A stretch of DNA of 64,000 nt from Alitta virens (Eukaryota > Annelida > Polychaeta > Phyllodocida > Nereididae). The notes under the pieces are model-generated. The model was not told where the DNA came from and made no database searches. It was given only the letters and a program-made list of their open reading frames with translations. The stretch covers positions 35,101,969 to 35,165,968 of the forward strand of contig OW028584.1 in NCBI GenBank assembly GCA_932294295.1, given 5' to 3'. The translations under genes and the position numbers were made by a program. Of the stretch, positions 12,441 through 24,900 are shown piece by piece; the first letter of the stretch is position 1, and each line of letters starts with the position of its first letter.

Positions 12441-12837
12441 GAAATAAGGTTCGGCTTTATCGTGCTATCCTTCCATTTAGACTGGCGAATAAATTATATC
12501 AAATGAAATCAAGTATTTCATGACAGAGTTGTCACGACAATAGAATCTGTTTTCAAAATCTCCACTTATTTTTTGCTGTTCTCTGCGTGTCAAAATCGAA
12601 AGCACTAGCTAAGTCATAGAAGGCTTCACTTAATGATTTAACCTTGAGCACATTTCAATGGTTTCCTTTTCAATGGAATTAACTGATGAAAAGTCGGCAA
12701 TAAAAAGATCTTTCAAAGATTTATTCAGTCTTAATTGAGTCGAAGTTCACCGAAATCTGCGCCAAACCTTGAAACATCTTCAACTTATAATCTGGCATAA
12801 TTCCTTTCAAAAGCCATTTGTTTTCAATTTATGGCAA

Positions 12838-12838
<1 letters not shown>

Positions 12839-12888
<50 letters not shown>

Positions 12889-12897
12889 TAGTAGGAA

Positions 12898-12963
<66 letters not shown>

Positions 12964-12996
12964 GAATAGTAGTAGTAGTAGTAGTAGTAGTAGGAA

Positions 12997-13095
<99 letters not shown>

Positions 13096-13232
13096 CAGCA
13101 GTAGTAGTAGCAGTAGAAGGGGGAATGGTAGTAGTAGTAGTAGTAGTAGTAGTAGAAATAGTAGAAGTAATAGAAGTTGTAGTAGTTGTAGTAGTACCAG
13201 TAGTAGTAGTAGTAGTAGTACAGTATAGTAGT
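12839..13232 (+). repeat. (AGC)n-(AGT)n trinucleotide microsatellite
   Basis: About 390 bp of AGT/TAG units with a CAGCAGCAG start and GGAATAG interruptions. It translates to poly-Ser, poly-Val or poly-Tyr in different frames, which are not credible proteins. Confidence 0.97.
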
Positions 13233-13239
13233 AGTAGAC

Positions 13240-14621
13240 ATATGAAATTAGCTAATCCATTCCAGTTAACGCACTTTCATCTCAAAATAGATGACGTCAT
13301 CAGTTCTAAGCAGACGATACGTTTGCTGTCCATTTTTGCGCCAACAGCAAGAATTCCAACGGATGCTAGTGACTGCCAAAAACGCCACGTCCGACGTTAA
13401 TTCGAGCGTCTTGTGGCGGCGTGACTGCCGCTGAAAACGCTGAAACGGCCGTCAAGACGCGGAAGGCAGCGTCCTAAACGATGCCAGATGCCGTAATAGC
13501 CTGCAGTGCACTGAGTGCCCTTCCCAAGTGATGTAACACCACTACATGTAACTTCATGTAACATTCACACATAAATCTTGTTTATTATTCCCCAGTAATG
13601 TTCAAATAGATCTGTGCTGTACCGTTCTGTTTCCTTCCACCATGGCCTTGTGGTTGAAATACAAAACTTGGGTTGGGAGTTAAATTATTCACTACAGTAG
13701 GCCTTGCCAAGACACTGTATCATTTTGTAAGCAGGTATACATGTACTGACTCAAACAGTAGTCTGAATTTCATGATGGTAGCCTCAACATTATCAGACAT
13801 CTTCAATGTGAAATGTAGTTATGTAGCAAAATGTGGTCATGCAAAAAGCAAAAGATTGATCGTTCAAACAATAAATTCCCATCTGCAGGAAAAAAGCCAT
13901 GCCACAGTTCTGGAAGCTGTGTTCAACGGAGATGCAATTAGGTATTTGAGCTGGGTAAACTCCACACCCCTTCCTCCCCTCACTGAGAACACGAGGGTAT
14001 TTAACTAAAGTAAACGGTGTGCCTCAAGGATCCATCTTAGGCCCTTACTCTAGAGCATAAACACGATTTACGCCGTTCGCCATTAGCTATTAGGCAAGCT
14101 GACAATGTCTCCGTTTGTCAAGAGAATGAAGGAGTTCAATGATGACTCCGTTTACCAAAATAAATAATTGTGGGAGGTTAGAAGAGCCATGATAATGATT
14201 TAGCTCACTTTTTAACATGCAAACAGCTGTTTAATATATATGCTACCTGGATGAGAGAAAAAATCGACCCACAGACAATCCTCTCCTTTGCGAAGATATG
14301 AATTCTATTTTTAGAAGCTGCAGCTAGCTCTGCAATTTTTCTGCAACAATAAAATATCAATTCTCTTCAGAGATTCTATATTTAGTTGTGAAAGTAGGCT
14401 GTCAGATTAAGAGTCTGGTACACATATGGTATTGTAGGGCAGTAACCTAGCAGCACAAATGCTGCTTTTACCACGGGAAACCTCTATTGTAAAAGATATA
14501 TGCAATATGAGATGATAGCTGAGAGCTACACTTATATAGCTATCTAATGAGACCACAATATAAATGTTATGTACGTTTTGGGGTTTCCAGTCTGCTGGTA
14601 TGCCATGTCTCAATGACGCAT
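13240..14621. other. Intergenic, includes a CpG-rich patch
   Basis: 13380-13490 is unusually CpG-rich (cgccacgtccgacgttaat, gaaacggccgtcaagacgc) and resembles 21740-21797. The open frame 13673-14008 has no recognisable domain. Confidence 0.4.
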
Positions 14622-14925
14622 TGCTACTGGGTCTGAAGCTTGGCCAGTTTATATGACCAGCTGCCAGAGGCAGACATATGTATAATGATGAGATGCTAAG
14701 GCTTGGAGTCCACACCATGTTACATTTACTCCATGGGTGGTGTGTTTTATATACCTCAGCATACACACGAAAAACGAGCCACCTCCAACTTAATGTCTCA
14801 TGTGATCGACATCCAGCTGGGATATAGCTCATGGAGTACCCGAGCTGGGGGATCAAACCCGGGACCTTCAGCAGAGCAGGCCAATATTGAACAGGTAGAT
14901 GCCTTAACCATTAGGCCACCCCGCT
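14622..14925 (-). mobile_element. tRNA-derived SINE (family B), copy 2
   Basis: Same structure as the 8.1 kb copy: ttgctactgggtctgaagct, tatgaccagctgccagaggc, cttaatgtctcatgtgatcg, gatcgacatccagctggg. The head has box B (reverse complement of GATCAAACCCGGGACC) and box A (reverse complement of GCCTTAACCATTAGGCCA). Box A and box B are both well kept, so this is the better-preserved copy. Confidence 0.85.
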
Positions 14926-14954
14926 GCTGCAATGCATGCAATCTGTCGACTTTA

Positions 14955-15240
14955 CAATTACACCTTTGGCAGGCCAATCCAGAGTCTTTCTCAACTCCCT
15001 GGTGGAGCATTCAGCTTTAATTCAACAAGGGGTTACCTGCAAGGGCTTAGGAGCTCACACCAGTCACCAGTGCCATCACTGTGGTTGCCTAGTATACATT
15101 TAATGTGATGGAACAAGGACTGATGCATGACTCATTTATTAAAACATTTCCTATACAAACAGTCCAGAGAGTCAATTCAAACCCATAATCCACAATTATC
15201 GCAACAGAAGCCAACAATTCTAACCACTTGGCCATTGAAC
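14955..15240 (-). mobile_element. tRNA-derived SINE (family C), copy 2
   Basis: Shares ctcaactccctggtggagca, ggttacctgcaagggcttag and agtgccatcactgtggttgc with the 10.0 kb copy. The head lies at the right (gtcaattcaaacccataatc as box B, attctaaccacttggccat as box A, both reverse-complemented). It lies directly next to the family B copy at 14622-14925. Confidence 0.7.
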
Positions 15241-16084
15241 TCCAAACTGATTCGAACATTATCGAATATGTTACATCAGCAATTCTTCCCCCACTCAGAC
15301 TGTGACAACCCAGTACATTTTGCCCCCGAGGAGTGACAGATAGATGTTGTCAGGCCACTCTGGGACTATTTTTAGCCCGCCCAAAAAGCACTCCGCGTGT
15401 CAGCTGACAGCCTACTGTGACGTCATAATGTTGCCTAGAGAGACATAATGAAGCTTTGCTGTCAAGATGTTCCTTGGAGGTGAGAGGCCTGAGTCCTAAC
15501 ATGGCCGACCTGTTGCGGGTTCCTGGTAAATTGATTTGGCAAAGCAGGGCTCTTGTAAATAGATAAACTGCTTTGGGTCTGTTTTGGGTTTGGTTTGCGG
15601 ACTGTAAAATTGGTTGCAGGCTAACACTATTTCTTGTGATGGTAGGTGAAATTACATGACGAGCAATCGCATATGATTTACCCCTCATGTAATTGACATA
15701 GCCGGAAGTGCAGTGTTAAGCGACTTACTAATTTATGCATTTAGGTCACCATGACCTACTTCGTTGATTTAGGTTTAGTATCACCATGGGGCAGATCTTT
15801 CTGGGGTTACGATTTCATAAGCATTTACCCCAGGGTCAGCCATCAATAACAGGCAAGGGGTAAAATTGACAGGTCTGTTTGGGCGGCTCTTGTTATATTA
15901 ATCCCAAGTACTGATTGAGTCTTGGAAATAATTAAGGAATAGAGGATTATGGGACGGTTCCGTGACGTTATGTACTGCGGTCAGCCACGCAGGCTCCATC
16001 AATTTCTTGCTCCATTGCTGAGCATCACAATGGCATCCAAGGCAGAAAGTTTAAGGTGGTTGCATGTTGCAATCTTACAGCACT

Positions 16085-16925
16085 CTATAACAATCAAACC
16101 CACAATTCATACCAGTGAGACCCACGTTTTATAGCAGTCACACCTTATAAAATCAAAACCCACAATTCATAGCAGTCAACCCCACAATTAGTAGCAGTAC
16201 CACTTCAAACCCATGATTCATCACAGTCAAACCCACAATTAGTAGCAGTACCACTTCAAACCCATGATTCATCACAGTCAAACCCACAATTAGTAGCAGT
16301 ACCACTTCAAACCCATGATTCATCACAGTCAAACCCACAATTTGTAGCAGTAACACTTCAAACCCATAATTCATAACAGAAAAATCCCACACTTTATTAA
16401 AGTCAAACCCACATTTTTAGCAGTAGCACTTCAAACCCATAATTCATAACAGAAAACCCAACACTTTATTAAAGTCAAACCCACAATTTTAGGCAGTAGC
16501 ACTTCAAACCCATAATTCATAACAGAAAAATCCAACACTTTATTAAAGTCAAACCCACAATTTTTAGCAGTAGCACTTCAAACCCATAATTCATAACAGA
16601 AAACCCAACACTTTATTAAAGTCAAACCCACAATTTTAAGCAGTAGCACTTCAAACCCATAATTCATAACAGAAAATCCCACACTTCATTAAAGTCAAAC
16701 CCACAATTTTAAGCAGTAACACTTCAAACCCATAATTCATAACAGAAAACCCAACACTTTATTAAAGTCAAACCCACAATTTTAAGCAGTAGCACTTCAA
16801 ACCCATAATTCATAACAGAAAACCCAACACTTTATTAAAGTCAAACCCATAATTCATGGCAGTCAAACCTACAATTCATTGCAGTCACACTTAAAAGTCA
16901 GACCTACAATTAAATCATAGCAGTC
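16085..16925 (+). repeat. Minisatellite with 51-bp and 73-bp repeat types
   Basis: From 16201 the unit CACTTCAAACCCATGATTCA... repeats exactly every 51 bp (16201, 16252, 16303). From about 16350 the unit becomes about 73 bp through a 22-bp insert (aaaacccaacactttattaa) after the cataacag block, and repeats about six more times. The ends are diverged. The 51-bp units (17 codons) keep the minus strand open by chance, so the open frame there is not a gene. Confidence 0.9.
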
Positions 16926-18949
16926 TAACCAACATTTTTTTCATTTGTAAACCAGGGTATTATGCAGGGGCTGAAATGAGGCTCATGAATGACTTTCTCA
17001 TATAGGTCTGATTCCGGATTTGACGTCAAGATGATGTTGCTGTAATGTTGTAGAAACACTGAACTGGTGACGTTGCCGGCTGCCAGGCACTTGTCTGATT
17101 AACTCTGGGGGTTTTTTCAGACAGACTTGTTTCTAATTCTGACATTTGGCAGTAGTTTAAGACAGTCCATATCTTAGTCTGTCTGACTCAGAACACTGCA
17201 TCATGGCTGCCATGAATGCTTGGTTTCTCGTTCAGTTCTCAACAGCAGACGATCTGTTTCCAGCTTGATCTTCTCATTGCTTCAACCGGAAAAAAACTGC
17301 CTGCAGACAAGACTGAGCGAGCAATGAGCCAATCAAATTACGCGGCATTCGACGTAGCCGCCGACGCTCCTGCCGATGCCGCACGTTGCCCCTAACCACG
17401 TTAGAGGGCGCTGTAATCGAATTGAAAAAATAAACGTTGAGCAGACGGAGCACTTAGAATTGGGCGCCAAGAGTTACGAGCCTCGATGCTGGTAAACGGA
17501 AAAGGGGGAGGGGCAAAAACTGATTGGAAAGTGGGAAGTGGTAGAAGGGAAAACACAAGGACCAAAGACAGTCAGCAAAAGCTAACTAATAAAAACAATT
17601 ACTCTCTGCTAATGATAGGCCTGCATGTTTAACAGCAGCTGAGTGGCCTAATGGTTAAAGTGTTAGTGTTATTTTTATGGTTTAACTCTTGTCGAAGAAA
17701 CTCTTGCCATATCCCAGTTGGAAGTCATTAACATGTGAGGTTAGTAGATTCAGATTCATTCATTTTATTTTACATTCATAAAACATAATTATAAATTTAA
17801 TTTTCAAAACATTTTGCACATTATGTGAGGAGACCCACCAAGAAGGTATCCCTTCGCTATCGTGGGGCCACCTACGGGGATTAAAGATTCATAAAATATT
17901 TTCTATACTATTTCAAATTAACAAAACAAAAATACTAACAGTACTCTTCATCAATGATGACATATACGAAAGGTATGTTATGAATATAATGACTCTAATG
18001 AGGGTTTGACCTTGAACAAATATAAAATATATAGTATGGTGGTGCATCCTGGTTACTCTTCTTAGGCAAGTAATATACACCACCCATGGGCAACTATACA
18101 ACGGAGTGTGATCTGCAAAGCTGTTGTTTATGTTTGGCAATGCAGTGTGAGGAAAATGACCTGGTCAGCATAGTTTGACCTAGTCTCTAAATATTCCTAG
18201 ATTTGACCTCACATCCCCAGGAAGAGAATTCACCAGCTTACAACTGTTTTACCCAGTAGCTGAACAGCTGTTTCTGTCAGAAATTAGGTCAGTAGGTCGA
18301 TACATCAAAAAGGCTGGCAGAAATTAGGTCAGTGTGTCACTAGATCACACATCCCAACATCCTAAGAACGATGAGTTTTGCATGGAACAGTCCCAAAAGG
18401 ACTTTAATTATGCATGATGAGGATATTTATTTGTGAACTTGCACCTTTGATGGGTATTGTGGTATTATAACCAACATAGGCCTTAATTGGATCGATGTGA
18501 TGCAAATTAAATACCTTTGAACATGTTGGCCAATTGGCAAAAATGAAGATTATGTTAGCCATCAATCGTTGCTTGAAAACTGCCTGCTTTGTTCTTGATG
18601 AATGATTTGGCACCAAACCAAAGCGAATAGGTCTAATCAACATTGGAATCCACATGGTAAATTCTCGGAAGAGGCTACAAATGCATTATCATGATTCAGA
18701 AAACTTTGTTTCGTCCAAACGTCTGTTGATTGTATACTATTTCAATATACAATCAACCTGTACTTTCCAGTCACAAACTAAAAGTAGCGGGTTGTGTCTA
18801 TAGAACAGGTTTATCTAACCACTTACTATTCTTGCTTTTACCAAAAGAAACCACTCAGGATCACAATTTATCAACACAACGATGACGGAAGAGAAGATTA
18901 TTACATCTTATGTGATGGGACCGAGACTGAGATGTGGCTCATAAACAGC
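16926..18949. other. Intergenic, repeat remnants
   Basis: 17755-17900 (attttattttacattcataa, gagacccaccaagaagg) has the look of a minus-strand non-LTR 3' end, not matched elsewhere here. 17340-17470 is GC-rich. No gene. Confidence 0.4.
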
Positions 18950-19022
18950 GGAGGGAGTGAGGTTTGAACCCACCCACCAGGAGTCATTGCCAAAGAAGCT
19001 GGAGAATGCTGAACCATTTGGC
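18950..19022 (-). mobile_element. tRNA-like SINE head with 'gtggctcataaacag' body
   Basis: Plus strand GAGGTTTGAACCCACC (box B reverse complement) and CTGAACCATTTGGCTATC (box A reverse complement). Just upstream, gagatgtggctcataaacag also occurs at about 11492-11511 (gtggctcataaacagttgg), so another dispersed family is present. Confidence 0.5.
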
Positions 19023-20454
19023 TATCCAGAATATTCCAAACTCATGAGTAAACGTATTTAGAATATTAGTTCTAATAGAGTATACTTTTGATTCTAAAAG
19101 ATGCTGGAAGCACAGATCATGCGCTAGCATCTAGCCTTAAGGATATCTCATTCTCATTATATAATAACGTAACTTCAAGATCTAATATTAAGGTCACCAT
19201 AATTAGCCCAATTCTATATTCGCTATATAAATGACCTCGTTAATAAACAGCCACCTGACTAGGCTTATATATTATGTCGAGTTTGGCCCACAACCGTGAC
19301 CTTATCAGAGAGGTTCAAACCAGTAAATGTATATTTGCAGAGGGAGACCTGTCTTTGCCTTGCCAGACCCAAGCCCAGTTCCCGCCTCCAGCCCAGGAGA
19401 GTGGGAGAGTGACCACCTGGTAGCGGTCAGGGAGTTGGGCCGGCTTGTCCGATGCATAATGGATTAGTCCTAGAAAGTCATTTGCTCTTTCACATCCACA
19501 TTAGCTTTCTTACTGCATTTTCCGACTCCAATAAACTCACTTTATCTTCTGACAGTCAGACTAACATTGACTGCTGAAACCTAGCCCTTTCAGTCACAAC
19601 AACTGCCTAAACTTGCTTTTAGCCAAACGCAAACTTTTTCCAAAGGAATTATTAAGCTTTAAGAGCTCTTAAATCACCAAAAAATACTTTAAATCACATT
19701 TGCTTCGAAATTAATTGACTTCCGACGTTTCAGAAACAAGTTATGTCTGCAAAACGATCGTTGATTACAAAAACGCGCCAATAAAAACGCCATCTGGCGG
19801 AAAACGTAAAATTGCAGTAAATTGCGCCATCTATTGTCATGCATAAATTCACAACTATTGCCACCTGTCGGAAGCCTGTGAGGTGACAGAAATTGTAAAG
19901 AACTGTGAAGTACTGTAAAGGACTGCAGCAAAAGTAGATAAAAAAGGAAAATGAAAAGGACAGGAGCAAAAGGGCAAAGTTATTGTGAGGGAACCCGAGT
20001 AAAGAGAGGGTCAAAGAAGTCAGCGCAGGTGACGCCATTTTTCTCTCCATGAGGCTATCTGCAGAGCGCCACCTGCCACTATAGACACACACAAAAGGCA
20101 GAGAGAAAAAACGCAAGCAGTTTATGGCTTGCAATCTGGCCAGCGCTGATTAGCGCATGTTTGGTGGGCAATGAATAGTCAGAAGTCCCCGTCAATCAGG
20201 GACACATGTTGCCACCGTGTACATCACACTTTACATCTCCCTCTTCTGTTTGCTACACCCGCTCATAGGTGGCTCTGAATGAAGTTTGTGTTTACTAGCG
20301 CCCTCTGAAGTTATGGCACCTCAACTACCTTGCTTAGCTACTAATTAGAACGCTCTCGCACGGCCTCATATCTCACTGCAAGGCTTCTCTTGTCTAGCAT
20401 AGTTCTACCTTTGTTTTTTCACTTTTTTTTACTTTTTTTTTCCTCTAGTGGCAA

Positions 20455-20575
20455 AAATGCTGAGTGGCCTAGTGGTCAGCTTCTAAGGCAGTGGCTCTTG
20501 GTTCATGGGTTCAAACCTCACTCCCTAAACTGTTTAAGAGCCACATCTCAGTCCCTGTTCTGCACACATCAGATG
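20455..20575 (+). mobile_element. tRNA-like SINE head
   Basis: GCTGAGTGGCCTAGTGGTCAG (box A) and GGGTTCAAACCTC (box B), then agagccacatctcagtccct, whose complement resembles the gagatgtggctc block at 18.93 kb. The two may be opposite-strand copies of one family. A similar box A (gctgagtggcctaatggtta) is at 17637. Confidence 0.55.
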
Positions 20576-21189
20576 CTGCATGGGATGTAGACCTCATCTC
20601 TATTCTCAAGAAGATAAATTGTTACACTGATAGTTTCCTGTAGCAAAAACAAGGTGAACCGATGTACCCAATACTACCTATACTTCTAGATTACGACACA
20701 ATATTTTTGATTGATTCTGGAGGGAGGCCTTGTAACCATGCCGTAACCTGAAGTACAATGACCTGCTCTTGTCGAAACAGAAACAATTCATTAGCAACAA
20801 TCAACACTAAGCTACATAACGTTATTGGTTAACAATAGTAATTGTTCTATTTGTGTTGCCAAATTTTAGCAGGAAAAGAAACTAATTGAGCCATACATAG
20901 GTAGTTAATCAATATATGCAATGGTATGCTAAGTATGGTACATTGATGTATATTAGGCAATCATACATCATAAAATGACAAGTCCAATATCTAAAATATT
21001 TTATACACAGCAATATCATCAAATGGACAGAAAAATGAAACATACCTGTCAATAATTATCACATTTATCACACTCTTATTCATTTATCACATTTAACTAG
21101 CACTTGTTTATCACATTTTCTGATTTATCCCATTAGCCACTCCGGACATTGGTCTTTGTATATATAAATACATGTATCTGAATGTAAAT

Positions 21190-21300
21190 CAATTATATCT
21201 ATTCATCTATCAATCTATCTATCAATCTATCTGTCTATCTGTCTATCTATCTGTCTATCTATCTATATATCTGGCTGTCTGTCTGTCTGTCTTCTGTCTA
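21190..21300 (+). repeat. (CTAT/CTGT)n microsatellite
   Basis: Imperfect run of ATCTATCAATCT and TCTGTCTATC units ending in gtctgtctgtctgtct. Confidence 0.85.
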
Positions 21301-21798
21301 TGTACTGGCATCATTCATAATCATTGTCTAAGTCAGTTGCAACTCTGACTTGAAGTGAGATCAAAAGATCAGAGCAAATTCTTCATAAATTTCCTTCAAG
21401 TTTTTATCCATTGAAGACAGTGACGCAAGTCAAATGCTACATTTCGCTCAAAGGAGATCGAAGAACAGAAAAAGCGGGAAAGTATTTTGAGTAAAAACGT
21501 TTTGATCTATCATCAGAAGACCCCACCCCGCACTCCTATTTCCTATTGATAACATAAAAGATCAAGAAAGTATTTTACCCATTTTTTTCAACCTGAAAAT
21601 TTACCCTACCAGCCAAAGGGGTAAGACGCATCACAGCCTGGGGGTAATCTATCAAGTCCAAAACCCCTGCCCCCCAAACGCACCCCCCCCCCCCTCTCGT
21701 GAGTGTGAGAAAATCGTGGAAATCGTCAGCAATTTCTGTTACGCTCTTGACGTCTCACAATACGCGCCGAAATACGCTGTTAACGGCCGTCATGACGT

Positions 21799-21895
21799 AG
21801 ATAGAAAGATAGATAGATAGATCGATCGATAGATAGACAGATAGATAGATAGATAGATAGGATAAGAAAAGATTAATTGATTGATTAATTGATTA

Positions 21896-21931
<36 letters not shown>

Positions 21932-21932
21932 C
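21799..21932 (+). repeat. (ATAG)n then (ATTG)n microsatellites
   Basis: ATAG/ACAG/ATCG units at 21799-21860 are followed by ATTG/ATTA units at 21871-21932. Just upstream (21735-21797) is an unusual CpG-rich stretch with aacggccgtcatgacgt. Confidence 0.9.
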
Positions 21933-24900
21933 AATCGTTGCATAGCATTTATACTTCCATATCTCTATAAAAAAATATATTCCACGAAATTAATAATTTG
22001 ATAATTCAGAAAAATATAACACGCTGTTATCATTTCAGAGACCTAATTGTAGGAAAAAGTTCTTTGATTTTGCGGATCAAACGTTCCGCGAACTGAGTCA
22101 TACGATTTCTTGGTTCCTAGAAATCTCCAGGAACACCCGGGAAAAATGACAATTATTACTTCTAATAGTTTTGTTTATTGCAAAAATCTCTAGTTCTTAG
22201 TGACATACATTTAAGATTCCTAGAAACCCATGTACAAATTACTTCTGTGAGAAATTGTCAAAAGAACTCGTTATAAATTTACTGAGATTACAAAAGTGTG
22301 ATGCTAATAGTGACATTTCTCTCTCAACAAAGTATATTTTGCCAATAAAATAAAATCTTTCGCTCAGTTTTGGCTGTTAACTGAATGAAGTGCACCTACT
22401 AAAAATGTCAAAACTTTCAATATGTAAAATGCACAGATTTTCATTACAACTGCTGCATGAATTTGACAAAAAATTTTATTTTACAAATATATTGAATAGC
22501 CTTTCAAAAATGGCCTGTCAGTTAGATCCGTCTATAGATAAGTCTAAATTGCACAATGTATTTGACTAGACAAAAATAAGCATACCTGGATATCACTCTT
22601 AAGGTAATCAATTAAGGACATTTATGGCTTGTTGCGAAAGCTGAACATTGATTCATATGCAGGTTTTATTATGAAGTAGTATGATAATTTGATATATAGC
22701 AATGTATGAAAGATTCTGATTGAATTTTATAAGGAATGGATAAAAAGCTAAACTAATGTTAACTTCTATGTAAATACTTTAATTCGGTGGCTAGAACCAT
22801 CTGTAACAATAGTCTTTGTTGTATTCCCTTTTTTTTATGATTGCTTTTATTTCTTTTTAACTTTTGTACTTGTGACATATGTGTCTTTTCTGACATCTTC
22901 CGTCAATAAAAATTATATATATAGCAATAAACGATCAAAATTTTGCATTTTAAAAGTGAATCTACATTTATAACATGTCTGTGAAAAGTTCATTTCTGAG
23001 AAAACTATATAAAGTATAGCAATAATTCCTGTTTTGGTAGTAAAAATGTAATGTTACTATCTATAGCTATTTCTGGCTGAAAGAGCAATAAAATTTAAGC
23101 TGCATGAACCTTTTATAGGATTTATAAGTCAGTGTATGTTCTTAAAGTAAATAATTTAATCTAAAAATATTACCACAGTTCAATATGAGATTGAACATTT
23201 TATCCCGTCAATAATTAAAAAAACATTTCACACATACATAATGGATGTATAAGACTTACCACAAGCAATTGAAGTGATGGGGATGCTGGGTGTGCTTTGG
23301 CTGCTGAGACAGGGACGGTAATTCCACGGAGATGTCAGAGAGGCGACTGAGCTACGAACCACACCCGAGCACAGAAGGTTCTTCTGCCGCTCAAAGGCGC
23401 CACGGTACACACCGGCCGACGGGGGGAGGAGAGGGGGGGGGGGGGGATGCTGGCAGCCTGTAAGTTGGTGGAAAGCAACATCATCAGTAGCAGCAGCAGC
23501 AGCAGCAGCAACCCCCCAGTCATCACAACCCTGCAGAAAGCAATCGCCGTCACGGGCAGCAGCCAGGGGCGGAGTCATAGTTACGAGAAAATAAGATGGA
23601 GTTGGGGGGGGGGGAGGGGGGGCAGCTGAGGTAGCCAGGCAAGCATTGCCCTCTTGTGCGTCAGTGTTCGCAGAATGAGAGCCATGCTGTAGTCTTTATA
23701 TTTTTTCATGGGACTATATGTGCACACAGTAATTACTGCCTTCCTATCTGCCTGAATCTATTTTATACTGAAAAATAATGAGTACACACACAATTACTAA
23801 TCTTGGCATGCTGCAATGAATCAGCAATTTCACTTTTTTATTCCTAAAAGTGGTTAATGTTATCACTGAATGATTTATTTATCTCGGATGAAAAACCTAA
23901 TTACTCATTTCCATGATATGAACTGATGATAGTTTGCACTGATCCGTGTATGCTATCCAGACAATATTTATTCCCTGTTGCAAAATACCACGAAAAAGGG
24001 CAGGACTGCTGCCAGGCTACAGCTGAGGGGGGGGGGGGGGGGGGGTGGCTGGCACATGGTCTGTCTCTGGGAGGGCTTAGCATGGTAAATTTAAGAAAAT
24101 TTTACTAATATATCATATGTTTGAACTTTATTTAATGTATTTAAGCCAAATTGTTTTTTTAGACCTATGTTTTCTTTTTAAGTCTTGTAATATACCATAA
24201 TACGTTCAACTGTCATTAAACTGTCATTATTGTTTTTCTGACCTTCCTCCTCTTCACTCTTTCCCTGTCTTGATTACATAACTTCCCACAGTCAAAACCC
24301 CTTCCGTTTATTTTCACTTTTTCAATTCGCGCCTTTTGGGTATAAATCATAATAAATCACCAGGGGGTGTTGCTTGTTGCTTTGGAGCCCCCTGTTGCAT
24401 GGCTACTGCAGAAAGCAAGAAACAGGCTGGATCTTTTTGTTTGGGTCTACCAATCATTCTGACTGGAGCAGACGATAGCAGGGGGGGGGGGGATGAGGGT
24501 CAGGGGTGGGGTACTAACAGATTCCCACCATCTACCCCCTCCTAACCCACAAGACTGGATGGAAACGCTCCTCGCCAGTTGTTACGTCACTCAAGACGTT
24601 CGTCTGCTAACGTTCGAAATCACGCCAGACAAAATCACTTTGGAAGGGGGCAGAATCAATGCCCCCCACCCCCCGCACATTGGGAATTTCTGGAATTTAA
24701 ACAAAGGCAATTTGCACAGGTAAAGGTGTAATGATTGAGTCGGATTTTGTAGATTAAGCCCAGCATGGGAATATGCACAAAAACGTGTATGATTTGCATA
24801 GTGATTTAATCATAACTGCATTTCTTTATCTTCGTTTTGAGGTGCCCATTCGTCTGAAGCCAAATTGATATTCATGACTGATTAGGTTACCTGTTCCCGC

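Noticed and set aside
12818..13400. Poly-Ser, poly-Val and poly-Tyr open frames up to 189 codons
   Set aside because: They are frames of an AGT trinucleotide repeat; no flanking coding signal.
13673..14008. 111-codon ORF as a gene
   Set aside because: No recognisable domain, no splice context, length expected by chance.
16153..16392. Minus-strand frame with a 17-residue protein repeat
   Set aside because: The DNA unit is 51 bp, a multiple of three, so the frame stays open mechanically; the 73-bp units break it.
16200..16900. CRISPR array
   Set aside because: No unique spacers; the units are continuous tandem repeats in a eukaryotic genome.
17913..18140. Minus-strand ORF next to a possible LINE 3' end
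   Set aside because: The residues do not resemble RT or endonuclease motifs.
23570..23585. hAT end CAGGGGCGGAGTC
   Set aside because: No matching opposite end or 8-bp duplication found.
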